Source: Pseudoalteromonas amylolytica (lineage in GTDB: Bacteria > Pseudomonadota > Gammaproteobacteria > Enterobacterales > Alteromonadaceae). Taken from it: DNA of 64,000 nt. Within the stretch, counting starts at the first letter, position 1; each line of letters begins with the position of its first letter. The translations under genes and the position numbers were made by a program. The stretch spans positions 372,001-436,000 of the forward strand of contig NZ_MKJU01000006.1 in the NCBI RefSeq assembly GCF_001854605.1, read 5' to 3'. The notes below the pieces were generated by a model. It was not told where the DNA came from and did not search any database. It saw only the letters and a list, made by a program, of their open reading frames with translations. This document shows positions 55,762 to 64,000 of the stretch, piece after piece.

Positions 55762-57903
55762 TTAATTCAATATCACCACCTCCTGATCTATACCAATAAA
55801 CTGCTCAAGCAGGAGTTGTTCATTATGTAAGTCGGTCACTTTCCAAGCCGTGGGCTTAAGGGTTTTTAAGGTGCGAATAAATTGCCCGTCTAAGTTGTAT
55901 TGGTTTAGGTCAAAGGTTTGCTTATCCACACTATAAATAAAACCGTTTTTCACCAATAGCGCTTTACCATTTAGTTGCGTAAGCGCCCTAGCTGGCACTA
56001 AGTTGGGCTCCAGCGCCCGGCTAAATATCTCGCCTTGTGCGGTACTATAAATGAGTTGCTTATGACTAACCCAGGCATTTTCAACGCCACCGATGTTGTA
56101 GGGTGTAAGCGTATTTGTGTTGATGTTTAACTGATACAAGTGTTTGACTAGCTTGTGTTTGATAAGCACCAGCAGTGTGCTGCTATCACGCCAGTTTAAT
56201 ACTGAGAATAGTGGTTGGTGGGTACTTACAAATTTACTTTCTTCTTTTAAATCAGTGCTTTTTAAATCTGGAATTTTTAAATCGTTACCTTTTATATTTG
56301 TGAGCGCCAGTTTACCGTTTTCCACCCATGCGATAGTGTGACTATCCGCCGACCAAGCAAAATTGTGAATTTTGCTGTTATTTTCGCGATGGGTTAATTG
56401 CACCGCATTACCCGAGTCGAGCCATAACCATATTTCATCTTGCCCCGTTTGGTCGCTAATAAAAGCGATGCTTTGCCCGTTAGGCGCAAAGCGAGCCATG
56501 CGCTCTTGGGCTTGAGTGCGAGCCAAGCTTGGGTAAGGAGTGACAACGGTGTTTAGGTCAAGCTCGGTTTGTTGGGCTGTATCTGCATGCAAATAGATGC
56601 GTGCAATGTCAATGTCTTTACTACCCTGAACCGCGAGTAAAGTGCTGTTAGTTGGGTGTGGGCTCACAGAAATTAAACTTGAGCTGGGTGTGTTTACCTC
56701 GCTTACTTGGCCATCAAGTTCAATTTTGTAAAGATACTGATTGTACACAGCAAGTAAGTACTCACCTTGAGTTGAAAACTTAGCTGTAAAAAACTGGTTT
56801 GTATCAAATTCTAACTCGGTTGTTAGCTTTGCTTGTTGCAGCAGCTGGCCAAATTTATCGAGTAAAATAAGCTGATGATGGTTGTTTCCATCGTACGCAA
56901 ACAGCGCAAATTTTTTGTGGATAGGGTGATAGTCAAAATGATAAACCGACGAGTTTTCATCACTAAACAAAGGTGTAATTTGCTTAGTCAAATCGTTGTA
57001 ATGGATCAAGGTATAGTCAGTACCATCAGATTGTAAAAAGGCATATTGATGGTTAGAGAGTGCTTTGGGGTTTTTTATCTGCGTTGCTTGGCATTGATAG
57101 CGAATACTTGGCGCTTGTGACTGAGTGAGTGCTTGCGCAAAATCTAACGTCGCTAAGGTCCAACAAGTATTTTTTTGTAAGTGGCTAGAGGCTGTTTGTT
57201 CACATGTATCGTTTGCAGTAAATACCAGCTCTCTGCCATCGACAGTAAAGCTTGGCGCACCAAATTGGCCTGCACTCGCTGTCAGTTTTACTTCTTTGCC
57301 AGTGCTGAGTTCTTTGGACCAAATATGACTGTTACAACTTCCTGCATAACGGTTGAACACAATATACTGCGCGTTTGGACTATAAATGGCGTGAGACTCG
57401 TGGGCATCGGTATGCGTCAGTTCCGTGATGTGTGTGTAATGCGAATTCGGCGTTTCTGTCCAAAATAGAGTAATAATTAACAGTAGGATAGCGATAAAAG
57501 CCGTTGCAAACACAGCGGGGGTTAGGCCAAGTAAGCGCTGACGTTTTACGCTATGTGGTGTGCTTTGCGCACTCGGTGGACTTTGCCAAGTGACCTCACA
57601 CAGCAACCGATAACCAATTTTGGGATGAGTGGCTATCACCGCTGGAGATTTAGCATCGTCCCCAAGCTCTTTGCGCAAAATGGCAATACATCGCTGTAAG
57701 GCGTTGGGCACCACCTCAGCTCCTTGCCAAACTTGTGCCATTAAGGTTTGATGCGTGACGACTTCATTGGGGTGCTGCGCTAATACATATAATACCTTGA
57801 GTACCTTAGGCTCCATTTTAGTCTGCCGCTCACCCTGCTCAATGACTGAACGTGATAGGTCAATTTTATAATCGCGAATAGAAAAAATGGGCTGCTGTGT
57901 CAT
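55762..57903 (-). CDS. CadC-like membrane regulator with beta-propeller sensor
   Basis: About 713 residues. Start at the ATG 57903 is likely, with a GTG nine bases earlier as alternative. Residues about 7-105 are an OmpR-type winged helix (MEPKVLKVLYVLAQHPNEVV, LQRCIAILRKELGDD, ATHPKIGYRLL). A membrane helix follows near 130-150 (AVFATAFIAILLLIITLFW). The periplasmic remainder has TolB/PD40-like propeller blades (ESHAIYSPNAQYIVFNRYAG, GAPSFTVDGRELVFT, RMARFAPNGQSIAFISDQTG, NFAWSADSHTIAW). This is the layout of one-component regulators sensing outside the cytoplasm. The divergent MBL-fold hydrolase is the likely target. Confidence 0.88.
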   Translation of the reverse strand: MTQQPIFSIRDYKIDLSRSVIEQGERQTKMEPKVLKVLYVLAQHPNEVVTHQTLMAQVWQGAEVVPNALQRCIAILRKELGDDAKSPAVIATHPKIGYRLLCEVTWQSPPSAQSTPHSVKRQRLLGLTPAVFATAFIAILLLIITLFWTETPNSHYTHITELTHTDAHESHAIYSPNAQYIVFNRYAGSCNSHIWSKELSTGKEVKLTASAGQFGAPSFTVDGRELVFTANDTCEQTASSHLQKNTCWTLATLDFAQALTQSQAPSIRYQCQATQIKNPKALSNHQYAFLQSDGTDYTLIHYNDLTKQITPLFSDENSSVYHFDYHPIHKKFALFAYDGNNHHQLILLDKFGQLLQQAKLTTELEFDTNQFFTAKFSTQGEYLLAVYNQYLYKIELDGQVSEVNTPSSSLISVSPHPTNSTLLAVQGSKDIDIARIYLHADTAQQTELDLNTVVTPYPSLARTQAQERMARFAPNGQSIAFISDQTGQDEIWLWLDSGNAVQLTHRENNSKIHNFAWSADSHTIAWVENGKLALTNIKGNDLKIPDLKSTDLKEESKFVSTHQPLFSVLNWRDSSTLLVLIKHKLVKHLYQLNINTNTLTPYNIGGVENAWVSHKQLIYSTAQGEIFSRALEPNLVPARALTQLNGKALLVKNGFIYSVDKQTFDLNQYNLDGQFIRTLKTLKPTAWKVTDLHNEQLLLEQFIGIDQEVVILN

Positions 57904-58124
57904 GGTGGTCACTCAATACTCTCTGGCCACAGTGTATGGGCTATTGAATTTACTGTCTAGGCTCAAATGGCTTATTAGAATAACAAGGGAAGTTTAAATA
58001 AGCTTATAAAACAAATGATTAGTTTTCATCAGCTATTAATCAGCTATTTATAAGCATGCCTTTGTGGTGGTGTGACCATGCTTTTTGTTCACTGCGGGTG
58101 AATTATAAAAACAAAGGCAATTAT

Positions 58125-59657
58125 ATGAAGGTGACAAATAACATTAAGGTGTGGTGTTGGGCGGCGACCATTTTGCTATCCACCGTATGCACAACATTGC
58201 GCGCGGGTGATAAAGCCGCACAAGTGATTAATCATGCCGTGAATGCTTACGGTGGCGAAAAACTCATCCAGCTTAAAAGCATTACATTACATGACGAGCA
58301 GCTACACTTTTCACAGTGGCAAAGCGGTCATGCGCTTCAGGGGGAGATGGTCAGTTACCTGAGCGAGCAACGACTAGAATTGGCAATTGATTTTGCCAAC
58401 CAGCGCAAAGTGTTTAAGCGTGCAACGATGCGATTAGTGGGGGGCCATGGCTCGGACAGTCCCACCGTGATGCACAGGCTTTATGTTGATGGCAAAGGCT
58501 ACGGGGTTGATCACGCTTTAGAGCAATATAATCCTACTAAGCGAGTCAATTTTGATAATGCTGATATAGGACAAAGTAAGTGGTTAGATACGCTGATAGT
58601 TAAAAGCCTATTCGATCATAAAGCGGCGAGTAAATGGACGGATATCGCATACATTCAGGGGCAAGCTCATGATGTGTTGACTGTTCACTCTGGTACACAG
58701 CAAGAGTACACACTCTATATCAACCAAAATACCGGCTATTTAACGCGGCTACTGAAAGCCCAGCAGGGCCAGCTTGTGAGTGTGGATTTTTTAAACCATA
58801 AGCAAAGCGCAGGGTTAACTTGGGCGCAGCGGATTTTTGCTGGCACTGAACAAGGGCCGCTGCTTCATAGCAATGCAAGGCGGGTGACCTTTAATTCAGT
58901 ACGCAATCACCAATTTGAGTTACCTAGCAACTACCGATTACGTCCAAGTGACACGCCCATTGACGTATCAAAGCAGAGCATAAGAAAACTTGCTCCGGGC
59001 GTGTATTATGTAGGTAAAGAGTGGTCATACACCTTGTTTATTGATGTTGGCGACTACTTTATCAGTGCAGGGGCTTGGCAGATGGATGAGCACAGCCAAG
59101 ATTGGCAAAACAACGTGGCACTGCTTAGAGAAACAACCAAAATTGACAAACCTATCAAGCAGCATATCGTCACACATCATCACACAGATCATTTAATGGG
59201 ACTAAAAGACGTGCTTGAACACGGGGCTGCATTGGTTGTTTATGCCAACGATGTCGTTGCGCTGCAAAGCTATTTAAAAATGCCACTCACCGCAGAGCAG
59301 TTAATTAAAGTCAGCAAGCAAGGCACATTGGCGGGTGGCAAAGTACAGCTGTTTGATGTACCAAATAGTCATGCCAATCACAACTTAGTGGTTTACCTTC
59401 CTGAGCAGAAAATATTGTTTAGTGAAGATATGTTCGGCAGTAGCATGCAAGTTGGCTTTGATTCCCCAAGTCGCTGGCCCGATATAGATGCCTACCACCG
59501 TCTTGCAATATTGATGAATAAAGTCGATGCGCTTGGTATTGAGGTTGAGCAGTTTGTGTCTTCGCATCATGCCAGAGTGCTCTTTGCAAGTGAGATAAAA
59601 CAAGCGCAGTCAGTCCCATTAGTTAGCAAGCAAACGCTGCTAGAGCGGGTGTTTTAA
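58125..59657 (+). CDS. Exported MBL-fold metallo-hydrolase
   Basis: About 510 residues from the ATG at 58125 (AAAGGCAATTAT before it); an upstream in-frame ATG lacks a signal. Signal peptide VWCWAATILLSTVCTTLRAG. The N-terminal 230 residues resemble a lipoprotein-carrier-like or DUF-type beta domain (TLYINQNTGYLTRLLKAQQG). The metallo-beta-lactamase fold follows with HHHTDH at 351-356 (H351, H353, D355, H356), NSHANHNLVVYL and SSHHARVLF near the end. The hydrolysed substrate is unknown. The CadC-like regulator is divergent 221 bases away. It should be periplasmic or outer-face. Confidence 0.87.
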   Translation: MKVTNNIKVWCWAATILLSTVCTTLRAGDKAAQVINHAVNAYGGEKLIQLKSITLHDEQLHFSQWQSGHALQGEMVSYLSEQRLELAIDFANQRKVFKRATMRLVGGHGSDSPTVMHRLYVDGKGYGVDHALEQYNPTKRVNFDNADIGQSKWLDTLIVKSLFDHKAASKWTDIAYIQGQAHDVLTVHSGTQQEYTLYINQNTGYLTRLLKAQQGQLVSVDFLNHKQSAGLTWAQRIFAGTEQGPLLHSNARRVTFNSVRNHQFELPSNYRLRPSDTPIDVSKQSIRKLAPGVYYVGKEWSYTLFIDVGDYFISAGAWQMDEHSQDWQNNVALLRETTKIDKPIKQHIVTHHHTDHLMGLKDVLEHGAALVVYANDVVALQSYLKMPLTAEQLIKVSKQGTLAGGKVQLFDVPNSHANHNLVVYLPEQKILFSEDMFGSSMQVGFDSPSRWPDIDAYHRLAILMNKVDALGIEVEQFVSSHHARVLFASEIKQAQSVPLVSKQTLLERVF

Positions 59658-59693
59658 AGTAGCGAGCGACACTTGGCGAACATTATAACAATG

Positions 59694-59728
59694 TTGGATG
59701 GCGTTGCTGCGCGCCTTATTCAACCTAC
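59694..59728. repeat. Interspersed hairpin repeat, copy D
   Basis: TTGGATGGCGTTGCTGCGCG, then CCTTATTCAACCTAC matches the left half of copies A, B and C. It lies between the MBL-fold gene and the small leftward gene. Confidence 0.55.
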
Positions 59729-59738
59729 TCACTAGCGC

Positions 59739-60005
59739 TTACTGTTTGTTTGGCCCATCACCATCAGCTGCTTTTTTCTTAGGTTGCTCTTGCTTGGCTT
59801 TCTCAACATTTTTAAACACCGGGGGAGGAATAGGAAAGAGCGAAATTAACGGTAAAAAAGCTAACAAAATAAAGGCGCCTTTGGGCATCTTTTTGCCCCA
59901 TTTTACCATGGCGAACATCGTTTTTATCACTAAGCAGGCAGCGACAATCATTAGTAAACATTGAGCAAGCGTGCTCCATAGTGTGATGGATGAAAGCATG
60001 TCCAT
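59739..60005 (-). CDS. Small membrane protein of unknown function
   Basis: About 88 residues from the ATG at 60005, preceded by AAGAGAGTACTT; the longer frame upstream is less likely. Two membrane helices (LWSTLAQCLLMIVAACLVIK and KGAFILLAFLPLISLFP) are joined by a short basic loop (WGKKM). The tail is Lys/Gln-rich and polar (EKAKQEQPKKKAADGDGPNK). No family recognised. It stands alone between the MBL-fold gene and the repeat-rich gap. Confidence 0.65.
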   Translation of the reverse strand: MDMLSSITLWSTLAQCLLMIVAACLVIKTMFAMVKWGKKMPKGAFILLAFLPLISLFPIPPPVFKNVEKAKQEQPKKKAADGDGPNKQ

Positions 60006-60258
60006 AAGTACTCTCTTGATTGTTGCTAAAATAGTGAAGTGAGGACGCGCAGTTGAAATTACAATCAACAATTAATATAAAATGTTTACAAATTAGGTCT
60101 GTAGTATTTAAAGATATTCAGGTGTTAGATATTTCCGATGAATATCGCTACATGAACGATGAGTTGCTAGATATGCTCAAGCACTCTGTTGGCAGCTGCC
60201 TACCACTGCAAAATTGAATTTAAGCGATTCAAAGTAGAGGGTAATAGTTGCGGCTACC

Positions 60259-60286
60259 GGGTGGCGACCATCGCGTGTCGCCATCC
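60259..60286. repeat. Hairpin repeat, copy E
   Basis: GGGTGGCGAC (60259-60268) pairs with GTCGCCATCC (60277-60286), nine of ten bases, 8-base loop. It shares GGxTGGCG with the other copies but lacks the CAACCTAC tail. Confidence 0.5.
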
Positions 60287-60337
60287 TATATAGAGCGTTT
60301 CATAAACACACTTTGTTCGCGAAATGTCTCCTCAAAG

Positions 60338-60373
60338 TTGGATGGCGCCGCTTCGCGGCTTATCCAACCTACG
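60338..60373. repeat. Interspersed hairpin repeat, copy C
   Basis: TTGGATGGCGCCGCTTCGCG, then GCTTATCCAACCTAC repeats the left half of copies A and B; GCCGC/GCGGC can pair inside it. Confidence 0.6.
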
Positions 60374-60510
60374 AGCTAGACCCAGAAGTAGAGCCTGAGG
60401 ATATTAATAATACCAACAGCAAAGCGAGCAGCTTAGATAAGCCGCACGTTTTGTATTATTACCTAGATGGTTGGAAGTATTGGCGCTAATAAGGCAGTAA
60501 AAAGCTGGTT

Positions 60511-60729
60511 TTATTGGCCCTCATTTACCAGCTTTTTTATTTTAATGGCCTTTTCAAAATGGTCCAGCTGGTGGGTTTGTATCCACCAAGTGGCGGCTTC
60601 CATCAGCAGTTCAGGGGCATCGTTTTTATTAGCAAAAAACGCATAAAACGATAGGCCGACATTGTCTCCTTTGACGGCCATTTTTTTATCGCATACTTCA
60701 ATTATTTTGGTGCGCAGGCTAGCTCGCAT
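60511..60729 (-). CDS. Small protein of unknown function in PepSY/ferredoxin operon
   Basis: About 72 residues from the ATG at 60729 (AAAAGGACAAACAAAA before it), overlapping the ferredoxin-type gene by 11 bases; the frame is open further upstream inside that gene. Soluble, charged: KIIEVCDKKMAVKGDNVGLS, then APELLMEAATWWIQ and a basic helix at the end. One cysteine. No family recognised. Overlap shows that it is the last gene of the PepSY/RND operon. Confidence 0.6.
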   Translation of the reverse strand: MRASLRTKIIEVCDKKMAVKGDNVGLSFYAFFANKNDAPELLMEAATWWIQTHQLDHFEKAIKIKKLVNEGQ

Positions 60730-61750
60730 TTTTGTTTGTCCTTTTGAGTGTACGTACAGTGATGTGCTGTATATCACAGGCATTGTGTTGGCAGGCAAGA
60801 CGAAACCCTTGTTCAAGCTTACTTTGAGATAACCGTGTTTGGTCGGCTTGCGTGACTTTTACGGGCTGGTTTGTTTGTATTCTACACATGCCGCAGGTGC
60901 CACCGCCGCCACAGTTTGATGGGAGCATTATGCCTTGTTGCGCTAAGCTATCAAACAGTGTGCTGTGTTTATCAAGTGCGAGTACATGGGTGTGTTGCGT
61001 GTTACTAACATGCACCGTGACATTTTGAGTTTTGTGTTGGTGTGTAAAGCTCAATTGACCCGCTCGATAGCGCTCACTCAGCCAAGCTAACCCTGTAATA
61101 GTTAAAGCCAAAGTGAGCAGAGCAAAGGTGATGGTCAACCAATGATTGAACCCCCCTGTGCCGAGATAATCCATAAAATGCAGTTTAAACATTAAATCAC
61201 GTACTCTTCGCTCGTCATTAATATGCGCAACGACAGCGCCAGATGTAGGCTCTATGTATACATGGGTATGCAATTCATCTTGCAGTTTAACCTGCCACAG
61301 TGGATTTTTTTGTTTTGGTAATTCATCCATAGGCGGCGCGAGTAAATCGGCGCTAATAATATTAACAGGCCCGTTATAAGACTTTAAGGCGATGGTGCGA
61401 GCCAAGGACTCATTGAGCGTAAATGGTGCCCCCGTGCTGGCATCGAACAACTTAATATTGTGTGCTTGGTAGCTATGTGCGCCGCGCTCAATCGTCACTT
61501 GGTAATATGGCTTACCAAACAGCCACAATAAGCCAATGTGTTTGGCATTTTGGACCGCCAGTTGTGTGACTGGTATGAGGCGCTCGGGAGCAATAATTCC
61601 CTGATGGTTAATGCTCTGTAAGTTGCTATTGCCTGACGCTTTTCTATGGTCCATCAAGTTAAAATACAGGCCTGTGACAAGCCAAATAAGGAGCTGTATG
61701 CCGACCAGCAGCGATAGCCATTTGTGTAGTGATTTGTTCCATTGTGGCAT
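60719..61750 (-). CDS. PepSY membrane protein fused to a 2Fe-2S ferredoxin domain
   Basis: 343 residues. A membrane helix near 12-32 (LSLLVGIQLLIWLVTGLYFN), a periplasmic PepSY-type domain (TFALLTLALTITGLAWL being the second helix near 205-225), then a C-terminal chloroplast-type ferredoxin (about 245-343) with C280-x5-C286-x2-C289 and C320 binding a 2Fe-2S cluster (LPSNCGGGGTCGMC, LACQ). Resembles PepSY_TM proteins coupled to electron transfer, possibly a metal or flavin-linked reductase at the membrane. The start shares one base with the upstream PepSY stop (TAATG). Its place downstream of a CusA-type pump points to copper or silver handling; this is inference. Confidence 0.85.
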   Translation of the reverse strand: MPQWNKSLHKWLSLLVGIQLLIWLVTGLYFNLMDHRKASGNSNLQSINHQGIIAPERLIPVTQLAVQNAKHIGLLWLFGKPYYQVTIERGAHSYQAHNIKLFDASTGAPFTLNESLARTIALKSYNGPVNIISADLLAPPMDELPKQKNPLWQVKLQDELHTHVYIEPTSGAVVAHINDERRVRDLMFKLHFMDYLGTGGFNHWLTITFALLTLALTITGLAWLSERYRAGQLSFTHQHKTQNVTVHVSNTQHTHVLALDKHSTLFDSLAQQGIMLPSNCGGGGTCGMCRIQTNQPVKVTQADQTRLSQSKLEQGFRLACQHNACDIQHITVRTLKRTNKNAS

Positions 61751-62457
61751 TAGCTTGCTCCTTGGCTTGTTTTAAAAACACGCTGGTAAGTTAAAAGCAA
61801 ACCTAAGGTGGCTGCCAGCGAACCAAGCAATGCAATCATCAGTAGCAGCCAGTTTGCGACGTTTTCACCATCGTCATAATCCATAATATGAAAGCGCCAC
61901 ATCCAATCAAATAATCGCCAAAAGTGGTGGCGTGTTGTCACTAACTCCCCACTGTATTGGTTGATATAAAAAGTATCGGCAAATGGATTTGAGAAGGTCA
62001 CTTGCCAAACGGGCAAGTGACGAGCAGAAAGCTCACTGGGGACTTGCTCTGGCTTACTCAACAACTGTATGGATTGAATATCATGCGTACCGGTATAGCG
62101 ATGTTTAGCAATTCGTTTTGCCATATTTTCATCGATGTTGCCTAGCGGCTCTCCCGTACTTGCATCCAATATGAGTTTGCCCGATTGGCTCTCGTCAATG
62201 CGATAAACTTGCTTGTCTAACAATCTACCCAATTGAATATTTTGCGCCTGAGGATACTCACTGAGCAAATCGCTCAGTGAGTAGGTGACCTTATCAAGCT
62301 CAAGCGTGTTTAAGGGCTGCTGCTTTAGTGGCTCGCCGTGAATAAAATGAATATCCATGCTGACCATATACAGCCCAGTGATAGACCACACTAAAAACTG
62401 TATACCGATAAAGGTCATCAGCCATTTGTGCGCCTTTCTAAGCTTGGTTGTTATCAT
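61750..62457 (-). CDS. PepSY-associated membrane protein
   Basis: 235 residues. N-terminal helix (AHKWLMTFIGIQFLVWSITG), then a periplasmic PepSY-like domain (VTFSNPFADTFYINQYSGEL), then a C-terminal helix (NWLLLMIALLGSLAATLGLL). HFWRLFDWMWRFHIMDYDDG before the last helix is typical of this family and parallels the LMFKLHFMDYLG of the ferredoxin-fused neighbour; the two are paralogues without and with the ferredoxin part. It overlaps the RND gene by 20 bases and the next gene by one, so translation is coupled. Confidence 0.88.
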   Translation of the reverse strand: MITTKLRKAHKWLMTFIGIQFLVWSITGLYMVSMDIHFIHGEPLKQQPLNTLELDKVTYSLSDLLSEYPQAQNIQLGRLLDKQVYRIDESQSGKLILDASTGEPLGNIDENMAKRIAKHRYTGTHDIQSIQLLSKPEQVPSELSARHLPVWQVTFSNPFADTFYINQYSGELVTTRHHFWRLFDWMWRFHIMDYDDGENVANWLLLMIALLGSLAATLGLLLTYQRVFKTSQGAS

Positions 62458-64000
62458 GACTAATCCCTTTGTTAAATTGGCTCACCGCTTGGGCTTTAAC
62501 CAAACTATAGATAGCAGGAAGTACTATCAGGGTTAACAATACGGCGCTGCTCATGCCGCCAACCATAGGTGCGGCAATTCGGCTCATCACCTCAGAGCCT
62601 GTACCTGTGCCGTACAAAATAGGGAGCAGGCCGATAATGATGGTCGCAACCGTCATCATCACAGGACGAACCCGTAAGCCCGCACCGTGAAGCAGTGCCT
62701 CGCGGTACATTTCAGCGCTGATTGGCTTGCCTGTTTGCTGGGCGTTTTCTTTGAGCTCATTGAGTGCTTGGTTTAAATATACCAGCATGATCACGCCAAT
62801 TTCTACGGCCACCCCAGCCAGCGCAATAAAGCCGACGCCAACCGCCACCGAGAAGTTAAATCCTTCTAGATACATCAGCCACAAGCCACCGTTCATCGCC
62901 ATTGGTAAGGTGACGATGATAATTGCCACTTCACGAAATGCCCTGAAATTGAGGTAAAGTAAAATCACGATGATGGCCAAAGTCAGTGGCAGTACATAAC
63001 TAAGCTTGGCTTTTGCACGCTCCATATATTCGTACTGCCCAGCCCAAGTGATTGAGTAACCTACGGGTAAATCAAGGTTGTCTGCCAAATACTGTTTGGC
63101 GTTTGCCACATAGCTGCCAACATCCACGCCATCAATGTCAATAAATGTCCAGCCATTGATGCGGGCGTTTTCGCTTTTAATGCCTGGCGGGCCATTTTCA
63201 ATGTAAACGTGTGCTACATCGCCTAGGGCAATACGCTCTCCTGATGGAGTAACCACAGGCAAACGAGCCAGCTGCTCTGGTGAGTCGCGATAATCTTGTG
63301 GGTAACGCAGATTAACAGGGTAGCGCTCTTGGCCCTCAACGGTTTGAGTGACGTTCATTCCCCCAATTGCGGTGGCCACAACTTGCTGAACATCGGCGAT
63401 ATTCAAGCCAAAACGGCTGGCTTTTTGGCGTGAAATATCCACCTTAATGTATCGACCGCCAGCCACGCGCTCAGAGTAGACCGACGCGGTGCCTTCAACA
63501 TTGGGCAGTAGGCGTTCAATTTGCTGACCAATCTGTTGGATAACATCTAGATCAGCGCCTGCGACTTTAATCCCTACAGGGGTTTTAATGCCGGTTGCTA
63601 ACATATCTATGCGAGTTTTTATTGGCATTACCCAAGCATTGGTTAGCCCCGGAAACTTCACCAGATTATCAAACTCGGCCTTGAGACTATCGGTAGTCAC
63701 GCCTTCACGCCATTGTGACTTAGGTTTTAACTGAATGAAGGTTTCAATCATGGTTAAAGGCGCGGGGTCGGTTGCGGTCTCGGCGCGGCCTACTTTACCA
63801 AATACATTCTCCACCTCTGGCACGGTGCGAATGAGTTTGTCAGTTTGCTGCAGCAACTCACGCGCTTTACCAATAGAAATACCAGGATATGTGGTAGGCA
63901 TATACATGAGGTCTCCCTCATCGAGCGGCGGGATAAACTCACTGCCTATCTTGTCGATGGGATAAAAGCCAACTGCGGTGATTGCGATGGCTAACATGAT
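62438..64000 (-). CDS. CusA/CzcA-family heavy-metal RND efflux pump (partial, C-terminal half)
   Basis: About 520 residues are in the window and the frame is open to the right edge, so the N-terminal half lies outside. Visible: GSEFIPPLDEGDLMYMPTTY (start of the second porter domain), IKTPVGIKVAGADLDVIQQI, the six C-terminal membrane helices beginning LPLTLAIIVILLYLNFRAF and GVGFIALAGVAVEIGVIMLV, and the end LLTLIVLPAIYSLVK. These match HME-RND pumps that expel Cu(I)/Ag(I) or Zn/Co/Cd with a membrane-fusion protein and outer-membrane channel. Full length is about 1040. The overlap with the PepSY genes shows one operon, read leftward. Confidence 0.93.
   Translation of the reverse strand: MMLAIAITAVGFYPIDKIGSEFIPPLDEGDLMYMPTTYPGISIGKARELLQQTDKLIRTVPEVENVFGKVGRAETATDPAPLTMIETFIQLKPKSQWREGVTTDSLKAEFDNLVKFPGLTNAWVMPIKTRIDMLATGIKTPVGIKVAGADLDVIQQIGQQIERLLPNVEGTASVYSERVAGGRYIKVDISRQKASRFGLNIADVQQVVATAIGGMNVTQTVEGQERYPVNLRYPQDYRDSPEQLARLPVVTPSGERIALGDVAHVYIENGPPGIKSENARINGWTFIDIDGVDVGSYVANAKQYLADNLDLPVGYSITWAGQYEYMERAKAKLSYVLPLTLAIIVILLYLNFRAFREVAIIIVTLPMAMNGGLWLMYLEGFNFSVAVGVGFIALAGVAVEIGVIMLVYLNQALNELKENAQQTGKPISAEMYREALLHGAGLRVRPVMMTVATIIIGLLPILYGTGTGSEVMSRIAAPMVGGMSSAVLLTLIVLPAIYSLVKAQAVSQFNKGISHDNNQA

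Larger units (their letters stand above)
60006..60510. other. Repeat-bearing gap with possible gene fragments
   Basis: Contains repeat copies E (60259) and C (60338). Plus-strand frames read QVLDISDEYRYMNDELLDML (ending 60218) and, after the repeats, DINNTNSKASSLDKP and HVLYYYLDGWKYWR (ending about 60490). They could be two parts of one gene split by repeat insertion, but neither has a convincing start or known family. Confidence 0.4.

Noticed and set aside
1..64000. CRISPR arrays, tRNA or rRNA genes
   Set aside because: No regularly spaced repeats, cloverleaf sequences or conserved rRNA stretches were noticed in reading; a dedicated scan was not possible.

Overview
The window looks like chromosomal DNA of a marine gammaproteobacterium, most probably Pseudoalteromonas or a close relative. 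This rests on moderate-to-low GC, a remarkable density of Sec-secreted hydrolases carrying PPC, PKD and chitin-binding modules, CadC/ToxR-like winged-helix regulators, and scattered IS and integron-cassette debris. No rRNA, tRNA or CRISPR array was recognised. All assignments come from reading motifs; no database search was run.

Layout. 1-2.4 kb: an AlkB-like dioxygenase and an orphan DUF4157 (eCIS-core) protein with a nuclease-like C-terminal part. 2.4-10 kb: a small secreted protein, an S8 subtilase with two PPC domains, a HI0933/YhiN-type flavoprotein, and an M9 collagenase. 10-16.9 kb: a Crp/Fnr-type regulator, an ElaA-like acetyltransferase, DMT and LysE exporters and a threonine-synthase-like PLP enzyme, between two gene-poor stretches; the right-hand one holds IS3 and ISAs1 remnants. 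16.9-21.1 kb: a large secreted protein of unknown function next to a Sec-exported YwqJ-like deaminase (toxin fold), then a possible immunity-type protein. 21.2-28.6 kb: an FMN-reductase pseudogene, a GH18 chitinase, a decayed membrane-protein gene, a GEVED metalloprotease, and a frameshifted lipoprotein with a dead M43-like site. 29-31.4 kb: a ToxR-like regulator and an IS5-type fragment.

31.7-39.4 kb: a PAS-AraC regulator divergent from a tight six-gene operon (Gfo/Idh/MocA dehydrogenase, two TIM-barrel isomerase-like proteins, MFS transporter, gluconate-2-dehydrogenase-3-like subunit, GMC oxidoreductase). This fits oxidation and uptake of glycosides or cyclitols through keto-sugars. 39.5-45.8 kb: a multidomain M43 protease and a second M9 collagenase. 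46.2-47.5 kb: two small membrane-protein genes that look like integron cassettes with attC-like ends but no integrase. 47.9-51.5 kb: an M4 plus S8 protease operon whose products end in chitin-binding-like modules, as the chitinase does. 53-55.6 kb: a small aegerolysin-like protein and a 729-residue MACPF-like protein, a candidate two-component pore-forming toxin. 55.8-59.7 kb: a CadC-like regulator with a beta-propeller sensor, divergent from an MBL-fold hydrolase. 59.7-64 kb: small proteins, interspersed hairpin repeats, and an overlapping PepSY/ferredoxin/CusA operon that leaves the window.

Working together, the region encodes degradation of animal-derived polymers (collagen, chitin-bound protein, chitin) plus candidate toxins. 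The best candidates for undescribed biology are the aegerolysin/MACPF-like pair, the secreted deaminase with its large unknown partner, the orphan DUF4157-nuclease protein and the dead-site M43 lipoprotein.
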